The translations under genes were made by a program, and so were the position numbers. A stretch of 64,000 nt of DNA from Tolypocladium sp. Sup5 PDA-1 (Eukaryota; Ascomycota; Sordariomycetes; Hypocreales; Ophiocordycipitaceae), in contig JPHH03000002.1 of the NCBI GenBank assembly GCA_000750105.3, positions 1,302,001 through 1,366,000 on the forward strand, in the 5' to 3' direction. Shown here piece by piece: positions 22,048 to 33,515 of the stretch (position 1 is the first letter of the stretch; each line of letters begins with the position of its first letter). The notes under the pieces are model-generated. The model was not told where the DNA came from. It saw only the letters and a list, made by a program, of their open reading frames with translations, and did not search any database.

Positions 22048-25000
22048 CTAGTCCGCCCAGCCAAACACCTCGCTGATGGACAGCGTATTACTCCGCAAGC
22101 CCGTCAGGGTCACCAACACAACCACCACGTCCAACACGAGCAGCAGCACGCCCGCGAGCATGAAGCGCGGGTTAAACACGCGGTACAGCATGAGGTGCCG
22201 CCGCAGCCAGCCCGCCCAGCTCATCGTCGCGAGCGCCTCGACGGCAAAGTACGCGACGAAGACGCCCGCCGCGCGCGCGACGGCCTCGAGCACGCCCTTT
22301 TGCTTGGGCCCCGTCTTCCACAGCGCGAGGAGCGGGACGCAGGCGGCGGCGAGGATCTGGCCGGCAAAGGTGTTGAGGACGACGACGAGCGGGGACCAGG
22401 GGTAGCGGATGGCGAAGAGCGGGATGAAGGCGCTGTCCCACTGAATGCTGGCGAGGACGGCCTGGTGGCCCGTCTTGAAGAAGTAGAAGTTGCCGAGGAC
22501 GGCGAGCATGACGGGGCCGATGGTTTCCGTCTTGAGGCCGTTGAGGTCGAGCACCTCGGCGAGCGAGAGCACCTGCCACAGCATGAGGGCGAGCGCGCCG
22601 GAGCCCATGGGCTTGGAGAGGAGGAGACACGCGCCGAGCACGTTGACGGGGAGCATGAGGTAGCGCGCGCCGAGGGCGTTGGCGTACCCGAGGATGGCGA
22701 CGCGCGCCTGGCCCGTCCTGGTGGTCGTGGACACGATGGACACGCAGGGCGGCGACCAGACGAACGCGGTGGTGCCGGCGACGAAGGCGAGCGCGAGGCC
22801 CAGCTGCGCGAGGTAGACGCCTACGGTCTTGAGCGTCCCCTCGGGCAGCTTGCCGGCGAGCCAGGCGCCGTTGTCGGCCGCGTCGATGACCCAGTAGACC
22901 GCCGCCATGAACAGCCCGGTTCGGAATACGTAGCCGATCCATGTCGGCGCAAGGCCCTCGTACGACCTCGTCGGTACGAGGAAGGACTTGACGATGGAAG
23001 GAAGGGCGATGAACACAATAAAGGGAATGGCGAGCTGCCACGGCGCCGACGTAGAGGACGTGACGGAGGCGTAGTAGGTGGATGTGCAATACGGCATCTG
23101 CTCCTCACGGCAGAGCTTTGAAAAGGAGGCCAGCCGGCCGAGGACGATAAAGGCGACGGAGTGGTAGATGGCCATTGTGCGGTCCACCTTGGATTCGATA
23201 CGGAAAGAAGCGATAGCGGTTGCCACGCCAAACGAGGTGATGAAGAAGAGAAGGATGGAGTCCTCCCAGATGGTATACGAGTTGGAGGCAAAGCCAATCG
23301 AGTGGCTGAGCGTAAAGACGACCGACAGCCAGCCCCAGAAGTTGCGCGGGAGCAGGTTCAGCAGCGTCTTGCCGCAGTCGTAGAGCGACGTCCCCACGCT
23401 CGTCATCATCAGCGTCATGACCAGCGCAGCCAGCCCGTCCATGGGCTGCTGGCGATAGACGGCCGCGAAGATCAAGGTCCCCGTGACGAAGAGGAACCGC
23501 GCGTCCCAGAGCCCGCGCAGCATGTCCTTGTGGTAGGACTGGTCGGCATGGGGCGCCGTCTCGCCCTTGACGAAGTCGATCAGCTCGAGCTTCTTCTCGG
23601 CGTAGTCGAGCTCCACGTCGTTCATGACGACAAACTCGTCGTCGGGGTTGCGGGACGAGTACATGAGCAGGAGCACGACGCCAAAGGCGGTAATGAAGAC
23701 GCCGGCAATCATCCGCGGCACGTCGAACCGCGCCCACAGGCCCTTGCAGACCTGCAGGTTCTCTTCCTGGAACTTGGCAAACGCGCCGTAGGTGTCCTGC
23801 GGGGACATGCCGCCGGCGTTGGCTTGCGCCCACAGCGCTGCGGGAGAGTTGGCCTCTGAGCTCTGGGCGATGCCACGGGCGTCAAAGTACGACTTTTGGT
23901 ATCTCTCGATAGCAGCGGAAGCCATGCGCGACACCGCAGCTAGGTTGGCCCAGTCGTTGCCCTTGGGTCCGGTAAAGGCCTCCTCGATGGGATGTCCCAG
24001 GTTATTGTAAGGGATCGGGATACCCAGGAGCAGCGCAAGCGTCGGCACGAGGTCGATCTGGTTCACGGGTCGGATCTTGGCCGTGGCCGGAGGCGTCACA
24101 AAGTCGGGCGACGTCCGTCCAAAGACTGGCTTCTTGGAGTACATCCACAGCGCTGCCTCCACCTCGTCGTCGCTTTCGCCCCCGTGGTCGCCCTTGCTGT
24201 CCATGCCGTGATCGCCCATGACAACCAAGAGTGTCTTGTCGTCGATGGTGGCCGTCAGCTTGCGGATGAAGTCGTCCATCTGCCGCAGCTTCGCATTCAT
24301 GGCAGGGTGGTCGGGCCCGTACCGGTGTCCCGCGTGGTCGACGCCCAGACAGTGGCCGATGAGGATGTCCCAGGCGCCCTTCTTCCCAGTCTCCATCAAT
24401 GGAAATATGTTGTCAATGACGCCATTGTCGACGGTGTGCAGATCCCACACGTTGAAGCTGTCGTATGCCTTTGATATGTTGGACTCAAAGTAGCCCGGGA
24501 AGAGAGACCACCAGGTGTCGTCACCAAGGTGGGCAATCGTCTTGCCCGCGTTCCTCAGCTGCATCAGCAGGTTATCCTCGTCGATGGCGGTCCCGGCAAA
24601 GTTGCTCCCGGCGTCGATGAACGTGGGCAGCGTCCCGGTCGTCAGGCCCTTGAGCCTCTGCAGCGTCGTCGTCGGCGGGTCGGCGATGAAGGGTCGCAGG
24701 AAGGCATTGCGCGGCGAGCCGACGGCCGTCTCGTGCAGAAAGGGGAACGCATTGTGGAACTCGTGCGCGCTGGCCGGGTCCTCGGGCACGGTGAAGTCGT
24801 ACCGCAGGGCGTCGATGATGACCACGACGGCGCGGTCAAACGTCTTGGGGTGCCAGCAGCCCTGCGCCACGCTGAGCGGCGCAAGCTTGCTGTCGATGGG
24901 CGGCGCGGTGCAGTTGGACTTGTCCTCGAGCACCAGCCGCGTCAGCAGGAAGCCGCTGGTGAAGAGCCAGATGCCCACGGCGTGGATGACGAGTAGCCAG

Positions 25001-25266
25001 GCCCAGAAGGCGACCGTCCACCGCCACCGGCGCTCGTAGGCCGTGTGTCGCTGCTCGTTGAGCTGCTCCCGCTGCTTCTCCAGCGCCGCGGTCCTCTCCT
25101 GTTCCGTCGGCAGACCCAGCCGCGCCGCCTCTGCGTCCTCGGCCTCCTTTGCGCGCTTCGCCTGCGCCCATTGCTCTGCGAGGGCCCTGTAGTCGGTCTT
25201 GGGTGACGCTGGCGACGACGACTGGTTGTCCTTCAATTTCGGCTTGGGGCTGCTGCGCGGCGGCAT
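22048..25266 (-). CDS. gpi13: GPI ethanolamine phosphate transferase 3 (PIG-O/Gpi13)
   Basis: Gpi13 adds ethanolamine phosphate to the third mannose of the GPI precursor in the ER, the group later joined to the protein. It is intronless, with 1,072 residues from the ATG at 25266; 78 more codons are open upstream, but MPPRSSPKPK is the typical short cytosolic start. Visible features are a transmembrane segment at about residues 84-110, then the lumenal alkaline-phosphatase-like catalytic domain with metal motifs IIDALRYDF (150-158), GVDHAGHRYGP and MGDHGMDSKGDHGG. Many hydrophobic helices follow in the C-terminal half. The gene is only about 214 bp from the convergent hydratase gene. The assignment to the third-mannose enzyme rather than Gpi7 or Mcd4 rests on the overall sequence pattern. 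Confidence 0.94.
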   Translation of the reverse strand: MPPRSSPKPKLKDNQSSSPASPKTDYRALAEQWAQAKRAKEAEDAEAARLGLPTEQERTAALEKQREQLNEQRHTAYERRWRWTVAFWAWLLVIHAVGIWLFTSGFLLTRLVLEDKSNCTAPPIDSKLAPLSVAQGCWHPKTFDRAVVVIIDALRYDFTVPEDPASAHEFHNAFPFLHETAVGSPRNAFLRPFIADPPTTTLQRLKGLTTGTLPTFIDAGSNFAGTAIDEDNLLMQLRNAGKTIAHLGDDTWWSLFPGYFESNISKAYDSFNVWDLHTVDNGVIDNIFPLMETGKKGAWDILIGHCLGVDHAGHRYGPDHPAMNAKLRQMDDFIRKLTATIDDKTLLVVMGDHGMDSKGDHGGESDDEVEAALWMYSKKPVFGRTSPDFVTPPATAKIRPVNQIDLVPTLALLLGIPIPYNNLGHPIEEAFTGPKGNDWANLAAVSRMASAAIERYQKSYFDARGIAQSSEANSPAALWAQANAGGMSPQDTYGAFAKFQEENLQVCKGLWARFDVPRMIAGVFITAFGVVLLLMYSSRNPDDEFVVMNDVELDYAEKKLELIDFVKGETAPHADQSYHKDMLRGLWDARFLFVTGTLIFAAVYRQQPMDGLAALVMTLMMTSVGTSLYDCGKTLLNLLPRNFWGWLSVVFTLSHSIGFASNSYTIWEDSILLFFITSFGVATAIASFRIESKVDRTMAIYHSVAFIVLGRLASFSKLCREEQMPYCTSTYYASVTSSTSAPWQLAIPFIVFIALPSIVKSFLVPTRSYEGLAPTWIGYVFRTGLFMAAVYWVIDAADNGAWLAGKLPEGTLKTVGVYLAQLGLALAFVAGTTAFVWSPPCVSIVSTTTRTGQARVAILGYANALGARYLMLPVNVLGACLLLSKPMGSGALALMLWQVLSLAEVLDLNGLKTETIGPVMLAVLGNFYFFKTGHQAVLASIQWDSAFIPLFAIRYPWSPLVVVLNTFAGQILAAACVPLLALWKTGPKQKGVLEAVARAAGVFVAYFAVEALATMSWAGWLRRHLMLYRVFNPRFMLAGVLLLVLDVVVVLVTLTGLRSNTLSISEVFGWAD

Positions 25267-25870
25267 CTTTATCGGCGTGTCGCGGTCGACCCCAGAGCCA
25301 TTGGCTACCCTGGAGCTCTGGGAGGCGTGTGAGGGAGATGAGGAGCGGACAGCACGGGTACGGGAGCTGCAGAGGTCCTGCAAGACGATAACTTTGTGTG
25401 TTGATGGTGGATCTTGGTGGACGTGGCGCTTCTGAGCTGGGCTTAAGGGAGTGGAGCGTGCGCACCACTGCCGCGCCTCGCCCGTGATACCCCCAGTCAC
25501 CCACCAAAGCAGAGCAACCAGGATGGGCAGCTCGGCGCCTCAGATGCAACTACGTATGACGTTCAAGCTGAGAAGAGCCTCGCAATTGGTATTATCAGAT
25601 CCATTCCTGGTTCAAATGTACATTTCATCTCCTCTATAGCTCTACTAATTCCATGACCATCACCCTCGTCTTTGATGTCCCCAAGCACCCAAAAGCCTCA
25701 AGAATCAAGATCTTGCAGCACCCTCAGATGGCACAGAATATTCCCCTCCAAACGCCAGACCATGTCCCCGTGTCGTCGCAATGTACATATGTTGCCGATA
25801 TCCAGACGGCCACCCGCCTTCTATGCACCCATATCCAACCCAAAGGAAAACCAGCTCGGCCCTTGGCTAC
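25267..25870. other. 604-bp region between two minus-strand genes
   Basis: It contains the promoter of gpi13 and the 3' flank of the cytochrome b561 gene. Only small frames are present and none is recognised. Confidence 0.5.
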
Positions 25871-28523
25871 CTAGTCAAACATGTCCACTCCAGACGGCCG
25901 GGTGGTGCTGCTCGCGGCCGTTCGTCGTTCTTGTCTCCGTCGCCGCCTCCTGTCATCGGCACCCGCAGACTCCGGGCCCTTGTGCGGGCCGCTGGGCGAC
26001 ATGCTCATTGCGCTCCACGTCCCGTGGCTCTCCGGACTGCCCAAGCTAGAGACGGTCTGTCCAGCCATTGGCGCGGTGCCTGAGGGACCAGCCTGCCCCG
26101 AGTAATAGGCCGAGTCCTTGGCTCTCCTACCACCCTTGGCGAACGCTGGATTAGGGGGAGAAAGTGGCGTCAACTGGTCCTCTCCTGTTCTCCTCTCGGC
26201 AGCCCTCTCGGCAGCCCTCTCTGCTGCCCTCTCTGCTGCCCTCTCGGCCCTTTGCTGGCTCGAATCTCGTCGATACCGCCGGCCGTAGCTAGGCGAGTCG
26301 AGGCCCGACAAGCTGCTCTCCGACTCCCCTCGACTTCGAGGCCCGCGCTCTGCCATGGCTTCTTCCTCAGTCAACCGTCGCAGCGTCACATTCCGGTCCC
26401 TGTCGTCATGGACTTTTAGTTTGACGCTGAGGGGCTGGCTGCTTGGCGAACCATAGCGGTCTCTGTCATCCCGATGGGTGTAATCCTGGCTCGCGGCGAG
26501 ACTACCCGCACGTGCTGCCGCTACCGCCGCAGCTCTGTCTCCTGCTCTCCGTCGTCGCGATGATGTCCGTCGTTGAGGCGCGCGGCTGTCTCCTGATGAC
26601 ACGAATGACCCTTCGGCTTCAGAATGCAAGATGCCGCGAGGGTCAGGAGGCATCGCCGGCATGGAAACAGGGTCGTGCCTCGACCTGGACCGGGACCGAG
26701 AATGGCCGCCAGGTACCGGCACTGGGGGAATTGGTGGCACCATCCCGAGCTGCGAGGGAGGCATTGGAGCGCCATATGTTCCCACTGCAGGCCGCGTCTC
26801 GACTGAAGACTCGGTGACTTCCGACATGTCGGTGTCCCTCGCGAAGCCGGTAGGCCGTCGGACGGGGGGTCGTCGAGAGTCTCTTCTCGATGGGGAGGGG
26901 TACCCGTCGCCAGTGAACCTAGACACCTGCGTCCCGGACCGCATATCCTCTTCATCTCGTAGTCTGTCTTCCTCCTTCTTTGCTCGTCTATCTGCCATCT
27001 TCCTGGCGAACCATCCCATTCCCAGCCCAGACAGGATGCCCTTGGCAACCCCCCCGCCACTCTGTCGATCCTCCACTGGGCGGCGAGACGGGCTCACGTA
27101 GGACGAGTAGTCGGATTCTTCAAATTCGTGTCCCGAAGGGCCACGAGCGTGCATTGGGCGCGGCGTGGTGGGACGTCGCGGGTCTCTGCTCTCGGCGGCG
27201 CCTCTGGCTTGGGCCATGGCCGCTGGGTTGGCCGACGGCGGCAAGATGGACGTGTTGGTTCCGTCCCGAAGGTCTCGTCTGTAATTGTCCGTAACGTCGC
27301 TGCTGAATTCGCTCATCGACGGAGCACCCCGTCCAGATCTGTGTCGTCGAGGGGTTTCGGTGGACACTGCTGAGTATTCCTCATCGCGTCGACTCTGCCG
27401 TCGGTTCATGAAACCCGAGACGAGCTTGCCGGCGCCTATAGCTGCGGCAGCACCTCCGAGTACCTTCAATATGCCGCCGCCGCCGCTCTTCTGTGGAGCC
27501 AGCTCTGAATATTTCTCGGTGAGGCGGCTGTCAGACCCGCGCCTAGAGGGAATTACCTCTGGACCGCGACTTCGGCTATAAGATCGTGATCGGCTTCGGC
27601 TTCGGACTCGATCTCGGTTCTTCTTTGGTCGCATCAGCGCCCAGATACCGGCGCCGGCAGCCAGCGGACCGAGCCACTTTGTCCAGCCTCCATTGTGTGG
27701 TTTCGGGTCCGCTGAGAAGTACTCCGACTCTGTTACTCGCGTGCGGCCTGCCTCTGAGCGAGCGCCGCTCATGTAAAACTCGCGGCGCCCCTCCGATCTG
27801 TAGCTCAAGATGAAGTACACGAGGACAAGAAAGGCCATCCAAAGCGCATACAGGATGAAGAGGTACTTTGGCGAGCCGTAAAGCGTGAGTCCCAAGGGTA
27901 CCTGAACGATGCCCAGTAGTGCAATGGCGCGCCCAGACCACTGGTGGATCATGATGCGCAGCGATCGAATCTTGGTGATGTGGCGGATCAGGCGCCCTCC
28001 AACGAGCTGGAGGATGAAGAGCACGAAAATAGCAACCCCGATCCCATGGTGTGGGTTCGACAGGTTCCGCTCCGGCCCTACTGCAAAGAATCCCAGGATA
28101 AACACAGCCAAGAGCATCAGGCCGGCGAGCACCTGCAGCTGTGCATGGTAGACAACTGCGTAGCCAGGCTGTCTCGAGTAGAAGCGCACCATCATAACCG
28201 ATACGGGCACGAGGAGGAGGAATATCAGGGCACCCATGACGGCATGGGCCAAGATGATGCGATGGTACTGGGGGAGAGTTGAGAACCTGTTGGCCATGCC
28301 TGCAAAAGACCGGTTAGCTCTTGATACAGCTTTACGATGCCACCCTGATGGGGTGTGTAGCAGCCTCACCATTGTATTGCATGGTGTCAAAGTTGAGGCC
28401 TTGCAGGTTGGGAAGCAAAAAGGTATTCTTGGAAAAGTCCCAGGTTCCATCGCCGACGCTCATCGTGTTCGAATCGTAGCTCACAGCGCCGGGCGCCGAG
28501 AGCTCGTCTGGCGTCGGCGCCAT
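25871..28523 (-). CDS. Cytochrome b561-domain membrane protein with long basic disordered tail
   Basis: The model has two exons, 28523-28370 and 28299-25871, giving 860 residues. The 70-nt intron has donor GTGAGG, branch GCTAAC and acceptor TGCAG. The N-terminus (about 50 residues) is polar and has no signal peptide. At about residues 65-215 are five hydrophobic helices with the b561/ferric-reductase pattern, including candidate haem ligands in LAHAVMG, VYHAQLQ, NPHHGIG and IMIHQWSG. No DOMON domain precedes them. The remaining 600 or so residues are Arg/Ser/Pro/Glu-rich and apparently disordered. Two short Gly/Ala-rich segments (VLGGAAAAIGAGKLVSGFMN; GGGVAKGILSGLGMGWFARK) interrupt the tail and could associate with membrane. 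A run of AERA repeats lies near the end. Function is unproven: transmembrane electron transfer is the family role. Confidence 0.8.
26193..26250 (-). repeat. 12-bp coding repeats (AERA)
   Basis: Four 12-bp units, two ending GGCAGCC and two ending TGCTGCC on the plus strand, are followed by a partial fifth. On the coding strand they give RAAERAAERAAERAAER in the tail of the b561 protein. This charged Ala-rich run should form a single helix. Confidence 0.85.
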
Positions 28524-29302
28524 GACGGCGGCGACGACGACGGGACGGGACGCCGTGTTTCAGTCAGCACGAGGAGGCGGATCTTGCGACTCGGCGAGGA
28601 ATTCGGTATGTGCGCCGCTGTACGGATAAGGCTGGACGGTGGTGATTCTGGGGCGCACGGAGAGGAATGCGGGCCCCGTGCAGAGGTCGACTCTCGATGG
28701 GGTCTTGCGGTTGGTATGTGAGATCGCAGGCGGCGCAAACGAGGGTGGGTGGAGTTGGACACCGCTATGTTGTTTTGGTTGGGTTGCGGACGTCTCGATG
28801 CTCGCTAGATGCTCGCTCTCGGCGTGTTAGGACGCCGTCGTTCGCCCGCAAGCAACGGAATCGATATCCCACGATGTTTCTGCAAAGGGGAAACGGGCTC
28901 TGCAGCACGCCGAGTTGTGAGACCCATGCCAGCTGGTCGGTCTGAGGCAGCTGCTCGAATCGACCCAATGCTGATGCTGGCGTGGTTGCGCGGGGTGACG
29001 AGGCAGGCCGCTGGGCAGCGCGCCAATCAGAGGCGCTGGCAGATCGCTCCTGCGGGTCCATTGTGTGAGCTGGCAGCCCCACCAGCCTAAAACGGCAATT
29101 CAGCATCGTCGCCGTTGATGAGTCAGCATCTGCACCCTGCCAGGCCCGCTTGCCTGCCAAGCCTGCAGTCTGGCGTCGTCACTAGGTCCACAAGTCCAGT
29201 ATCAACGAACATCCAATCACTTCCTCTTGTCATTGTCATCTATTGCTAGGGAGTCGGGAGGTATCTCAGGACCAGCTCAATCATCACCGATACGATACGA
29301 CA
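28524..29302. other. 779-bp intergenic region
   Basis: It is the promoter of the b561 gene plus the 3' flank of the methyltransferase gene. Overlapping frames at 28639-28945 and 28765-29160 are antiparallel and unrecognised. Confidence 0.5.
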
Positions 29303-30715
29303 TTACGCCTTCTTGCATTCAATCACGGCAACCTCTGAGCCCGGGGTGGGGTGCACCTTGGCAATCTTCAGCCCAGCACGAGACGCAATTGCATCGAAGC
29401 CCTCCAGGGTTCGCTCTTTGCCTCCGATGGTCGCCATCCAAACGTCGTTGGCAGCAGCAAACGGTGACGGCGGCTTGCCCAGAACCTGCTCGACAATGAG
29501 GAGGCGGCTGTCCTCGGCCATCGCCTTGCGAATCTGCTCCAGAATCTCAACGCAGTCGTTGTCGCCATAATCATGCAGACACCGTCGAATGTAGTACACC
29601 AGGGCACCTGGCACAGAGTTAGCCATGGGAAACTTTCGCCACTTTGCTCCAATTGCTGCTGGAGTTTTGGCTCACCTTTCACTGGCTGCTCGCTGTGAAA
29701 GTCCATGGCGACGAACTGAGCTTCCTTAACTTCATCTGTCGCCTTTGCCTTTGCCTCCTCGACTACTGCCTCGAGATCTTCCACGACGCAGCGACTCATC
29801 GGCAAGCCTGGGGTCGCCTTCACAATGGCTTGCAGCGCGTGGCCAGCGCCGCCTCCAACATCGACGACAAGAGCCCTGTCTCCTGCACCCGACATCTTAT
29901 CGAGGATCCAGCTGAAGTCGTACGACCCAGTCATTGGCATCCTACTGCTCATGGCGACCATGCTGGCCATGAAGTTCGCCTTCCTCTCAGGGAAGCGGTT
30001 CGTGTGCTCCCAGACAGTTAGATCCGGATCACCGGCTGCAAAGGCAAATATTGTTTTATATCTTCCAGTAGGTTCTTTGAGGCCGTACTCTTCGAAGTAC
30101 GCTGGCATGGAGTGCAGAGTCTGCATGTGATCATCGAAGCTGTTGGGGCGTCAGCTTTGACCGCGTCTACAATGCCGCGTGAGTAGATATAACTCACCTC
30201 ATCTTCACAATGGCAGTCATCGGACTGCCGGAAATAAATGTTGCACTAACTCGGGTGTGGGCAACTTCGTCGTCATCGACTTGCGTCAGTACGCCCGTGG
30301 CAACCAGAACGGCTGCCAGGCGAGCTGTGATGATCCGATTAGCAATGACGCCGAGGCTTGAATCTAGTGGGCACTCACTTATAAGAGGGACTTCGGCACC
30401 AATCTTGGCAGCCAAGTCCGAGTGCGAAATGGAACCACCCGACGGGATAGCTTCAAAGACCTTCCAGCCGGCGAAGAGGCGGATGGCCGCGAACTGAACC
30501 AACGTGACCATGGTATCCATAATCGGGTCGGCAGGCCTGAGGACTTTAAGCAGCGCCTCAGCAGACTCGACCAATTTGGAGCGCTCTTTCTCAAGGCTCT
30601 CGAGTGATGCAGGATTGCTGCGAATGCCCTCCGCCGTAGTTGCTAGCTGCTGAGCTAGAGAATCCATGTGGTCTGCCATGGACTTGGAGTCCAGATCCAA
30701 GTTGCTTGCAGCCAT
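29303..30715 (-). CDS. Fungal secondary-metabolism type O-methyltransferase
   Basis: The model has four exons, 30715-30379, 30324-30198, 30139-29676 and 29607-29303, giving 410 residues, all with good GT-AG signals and consistent phases. The N-terminal 110 or so residues form the helical dimerisation domain seen in plant-type methyltransferases (LVQFAAIRLFAGWKVFEAIP). The C-terminal Rossmann domain has SAM motif VVDVGGGAGH (Asp about residue 248) and the catalytic-base region RRCLHDYGD (His about 321, where many relatives have HDW). Substrates in this family are usually phenols in polyketide or alkaloid pathways, but no core synthase lies within the window, so the substrate is unknown. It is divergently paired with a Zn2Cys6 regulator 436 bp away, an arrangement typical of a pathway gene and its own regulator. 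Confidence 0.9.
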
Positions 30716-31151
30716 TGTGAGATGACAAATGTATTGTGCAAAGGATATATGACCGAGGGATATAAGAGAGATGACTTGCATATCGAGCAAATATACGAGG
30801 GAGGTGGGAGCGCTGCTCGTCCTTATATATCACCCGAGCTTGGGGTCTTCCAAGTTCGGCCCAAGTTGGCTGCCATCAAGTCCGACAACCCCAACAGCTC
30901 TCAAGGAAGGTAATCCGCCGCAATCCTTGCATCGAATCAAGATATCCATTTCAGCAACCATCAGCCATTGAAATTCACGGAATCGGTCGGCTTGCGTGGA
31001 GCCGACGTCATTGCTCGGGGCATCACAGGTCGGACTCGGGGCCGGCCTCGGGAAATTGTCGGGGAACGGGGATAAGAGCAGGAATTTCCCGAGCCCCTGT
31101 TCGCAACACTCTCCCTTTCCAATTCCACCTCACCTGTCCCACGAATTCGAC
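30716..31151. promoter_or_regulatory. Bidirectional promoter of the O-methyltransferase and its neighbouring regulator
   Basis: It is 436 bp between two divergent start codons. CGG triplets occur at 31031, 31037, 31043 and 31049, a strict 6-bp spacing. An inverted pair CGG-N11-CCG lies at 30988-31004, overlapping a CRE-like GACGTCA. Such triplets are the half-sites recognised by Zn2Cys6 dimers, so self-regulation by the adjacent factor is a reasonable hypothesis. A TATATATC-like sequence near 30822 lies on the methyltransferase side. Confidence 0.55.
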
Positions 31152-33515
31152 ATGCCGAAGAAGCGTACCGCTACACCACCGAGCGGAACAGAGTCGGCGC
31201 GCAAGCGTCGACGGCCGGCCAAGTCCTGCGAGCCGTGCCGCAACCGCAAGGTGGGCTGTGACCAGGCATTGCCCTGCGGACCGTGCCAGCGAGCGCGCAC
31301 CCCCATCAAGTGCTTTTACCGGCCTGAAAACAACGACGAGAGCCTTTCACGAGATGGAAGCTTGACGAAAACTTCGGCTCAGCCGTCAGAACGGAGCCGT
31401 CCTGTCGCTATCACGGCCCCAAATGCGGATGCGGTCACTGGCTCACCTGAGCGGAGTGTACCAGCCGGTGGCCATGACGGCACCGAGGATTTGGTGTCCC
31501 GAGTTCGCAAGTTGGAAAGCCTGATGCGAAAATACGAGAATGAGCGCTCGCAATTACCACAAGTCGTTGACAATCGCCCCAAGCTCCTTTTGCGAAACAA
31601 TCTGGAAAAAACGAGAATGTTTGGGAGAAGCCATTGGATGTACATTGCAGATATATTGGTTCGGCATTCCCCGTCGCTTGTGCGGGAGATTCTTCGCTAA
31701 TGTGCCACGATAGCCAACTGATATTGGCGCGGTCGACAGCCGTGACGCCGACCTCGAGATTTGGGATCCTGACCTCGGAAACCCGGAGGTAATGGGCCTC
31801 TTTGGAAAGCTGCGAGATGCACGGCGAGCCTTCAAATCAGAGAGTGCTGGACCCAGTCGACCATTTGCGGAGGACTTCGCGGCGAGTCTGCCACCTCAAC
31901 CCATCTGCAGAGACCTACTACGTTGTTATTTTCGGACATTTCAGCCCATCTACCGAATTGTGCACCGTCCCTCGTTTATGGGCGACTGGTATCGATACTG
32001 GCAAGATCCCGAGTCAAACGCGACGCCGCTTCACTTCCGGATGAAACTGGCCCTGGTGCTCGCTATAGGAAGCACATTCTACAATTCCGAAGACGCCACT
32101 GGGATTCAGCAAAAGGCCAGTAACTGGGTCCGGCTGGCTCAGGAGTGGATTACAGGGCCAACGGAGAAGGCGACCCTGAATCTGGACGGACTGCAAGTAT
32201 TTTGCCTTTTGCTGCTGGCCAAGCAGACAACGCGCCACTCACCGGGGCCGACCTGGATATCAGCCGGTTCACTGCTGACCATGGCAATGTCAATGGGCCT
32301 GCATCGCGACCCCGTCATGTTCCCCTCGCTGGCGCCGATGCAGGCTGACATGCGGAAGAGGCTGTGGGCAGCGACCGTGGAGTTGACGATGCAGACCCTC
32401 GTTGACTCGGCTGTCCCTGTGCTTCTGTCTGCTGAGGACTTTGACACTCCTGCACCTCTCAACATTGATGATGAGGATCTAGATCAGGACACAAAGGAGA
32501 TGCCAACTGCAAAGGCTGGGCTCACACATGCTTCCCTACAGATACAACTGTTCGAGTCACTACCACTGCGCCTGGAGGCTGCACGGCGCCTGAACGGGCT
32601 CAATGCGGAGCACAGTTACGAAGACGCTTGGAAACTGGGCACGCGACTAAGGAACTCTTGCCGAAAAATGGCGGCCTTTTTTCGCGACAAGGCACTGGCG
32701 GGCCATCATCGTTCATGGGCTCTCACAGGTTTCCATCAAAAATTCGCGGATATTTCCTTTCACAGGTATATCCTTCTTCTTCACCAGCCTTTCATGATCA
32801 AGTCGCGAGACAATCCCGGGTTTCATCTCTCGCGCACGATGTGTGTTGAATCGGCAGAAACTATGGCATCTTACGCAACAGATGCTGTGGGCGATCGTGG
32901 CGCTTGCGAGGCAAACGAGTTGTATCTTCTCGCAGCCGCAGGTAGGGGCTCCTTCAAGGGCCCGTACACGTTGCATGTTATCCTCGTGCTTTGCCTCGAG
33001 CTTTTCCTACAGCTCCAGGAGCACGGTCCAGGGCATGAAACTGGCGACCGCTTGGACGAGATGCACAAGGCCTCGCGAGAGCGTCTCAAATCGTCACTGG
33101 AGACCATCTTGAGGCACAGTCTCGAGTTCATTGGCGCCGGCAGCGTGAGCATGAAGAGCTACAATTTCTTGGGTGCGGTTTTGGCGCAGATCGACGCCAT
33201 TGAGGAGGGAAGGAATGCGAAGCGCGCTGCGTATGAAACGATTAAGATGACTTTAACGGATTGTGTGCGGGCTTTCGAGCGCAGCGCCGGTGAGCGCTTG
33301 AGCACCAAGTCAGCGGAGTTGGAGCACAGCAACGGTGCAGAAGCACAACCGCCCGCACTGAGTATGGATGCCATGGTAAGTCAATTGAGCAGGACGCGGT
33401 CATGCCTATCTTTGCGCAAGTTATGCCGCGTCTCACTAACACAGCCTTGTAGGACGCCTACATGAATTGGGACATACCGAGCCTGCTGAATATCCCGAAC
33501 TGGGAGGGTGCATGA
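31152..33515 (+). CDS. Zn2Cys6 transcription factor with fungal-specific regulatory domain (TF1)
   Basis: The model has three exons, 31152-31658, 31714-33375 and 33453-33515, giving 743 residues. The zinc cluster is complete (Cys 26, 29, 36, 42, 45 and 54 in SCEPCRNRKVGC…PCGPC…C) and is preceded by a basic nuclear-localisation stretch (ARKRRRPAK). A short coiled-coil region follows (VSRVRKLESLMRKYENE), then the middle homology region starting CRDLLRCYFRTFQPIYRIVH. The third exon encodes MNWDIPSLLNIPNWEGA, a possible activation tail, after a 77-nt intron with CACTAAC branch. The first intron is less certain: donor GTTCGG is unusual, although the 55-nt length, CGCTAAT branch and frame fit. It probably regulates the divergent O-methyltransferase. 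Confidence 0.88.

Noticed and set aside
22172..23121. Frames over 300 codons on both strands inside the gpi13 region
   Set aside because: Mirror frames of the gpi13 coding sequence, very rich in Arg, Gly and Ala.
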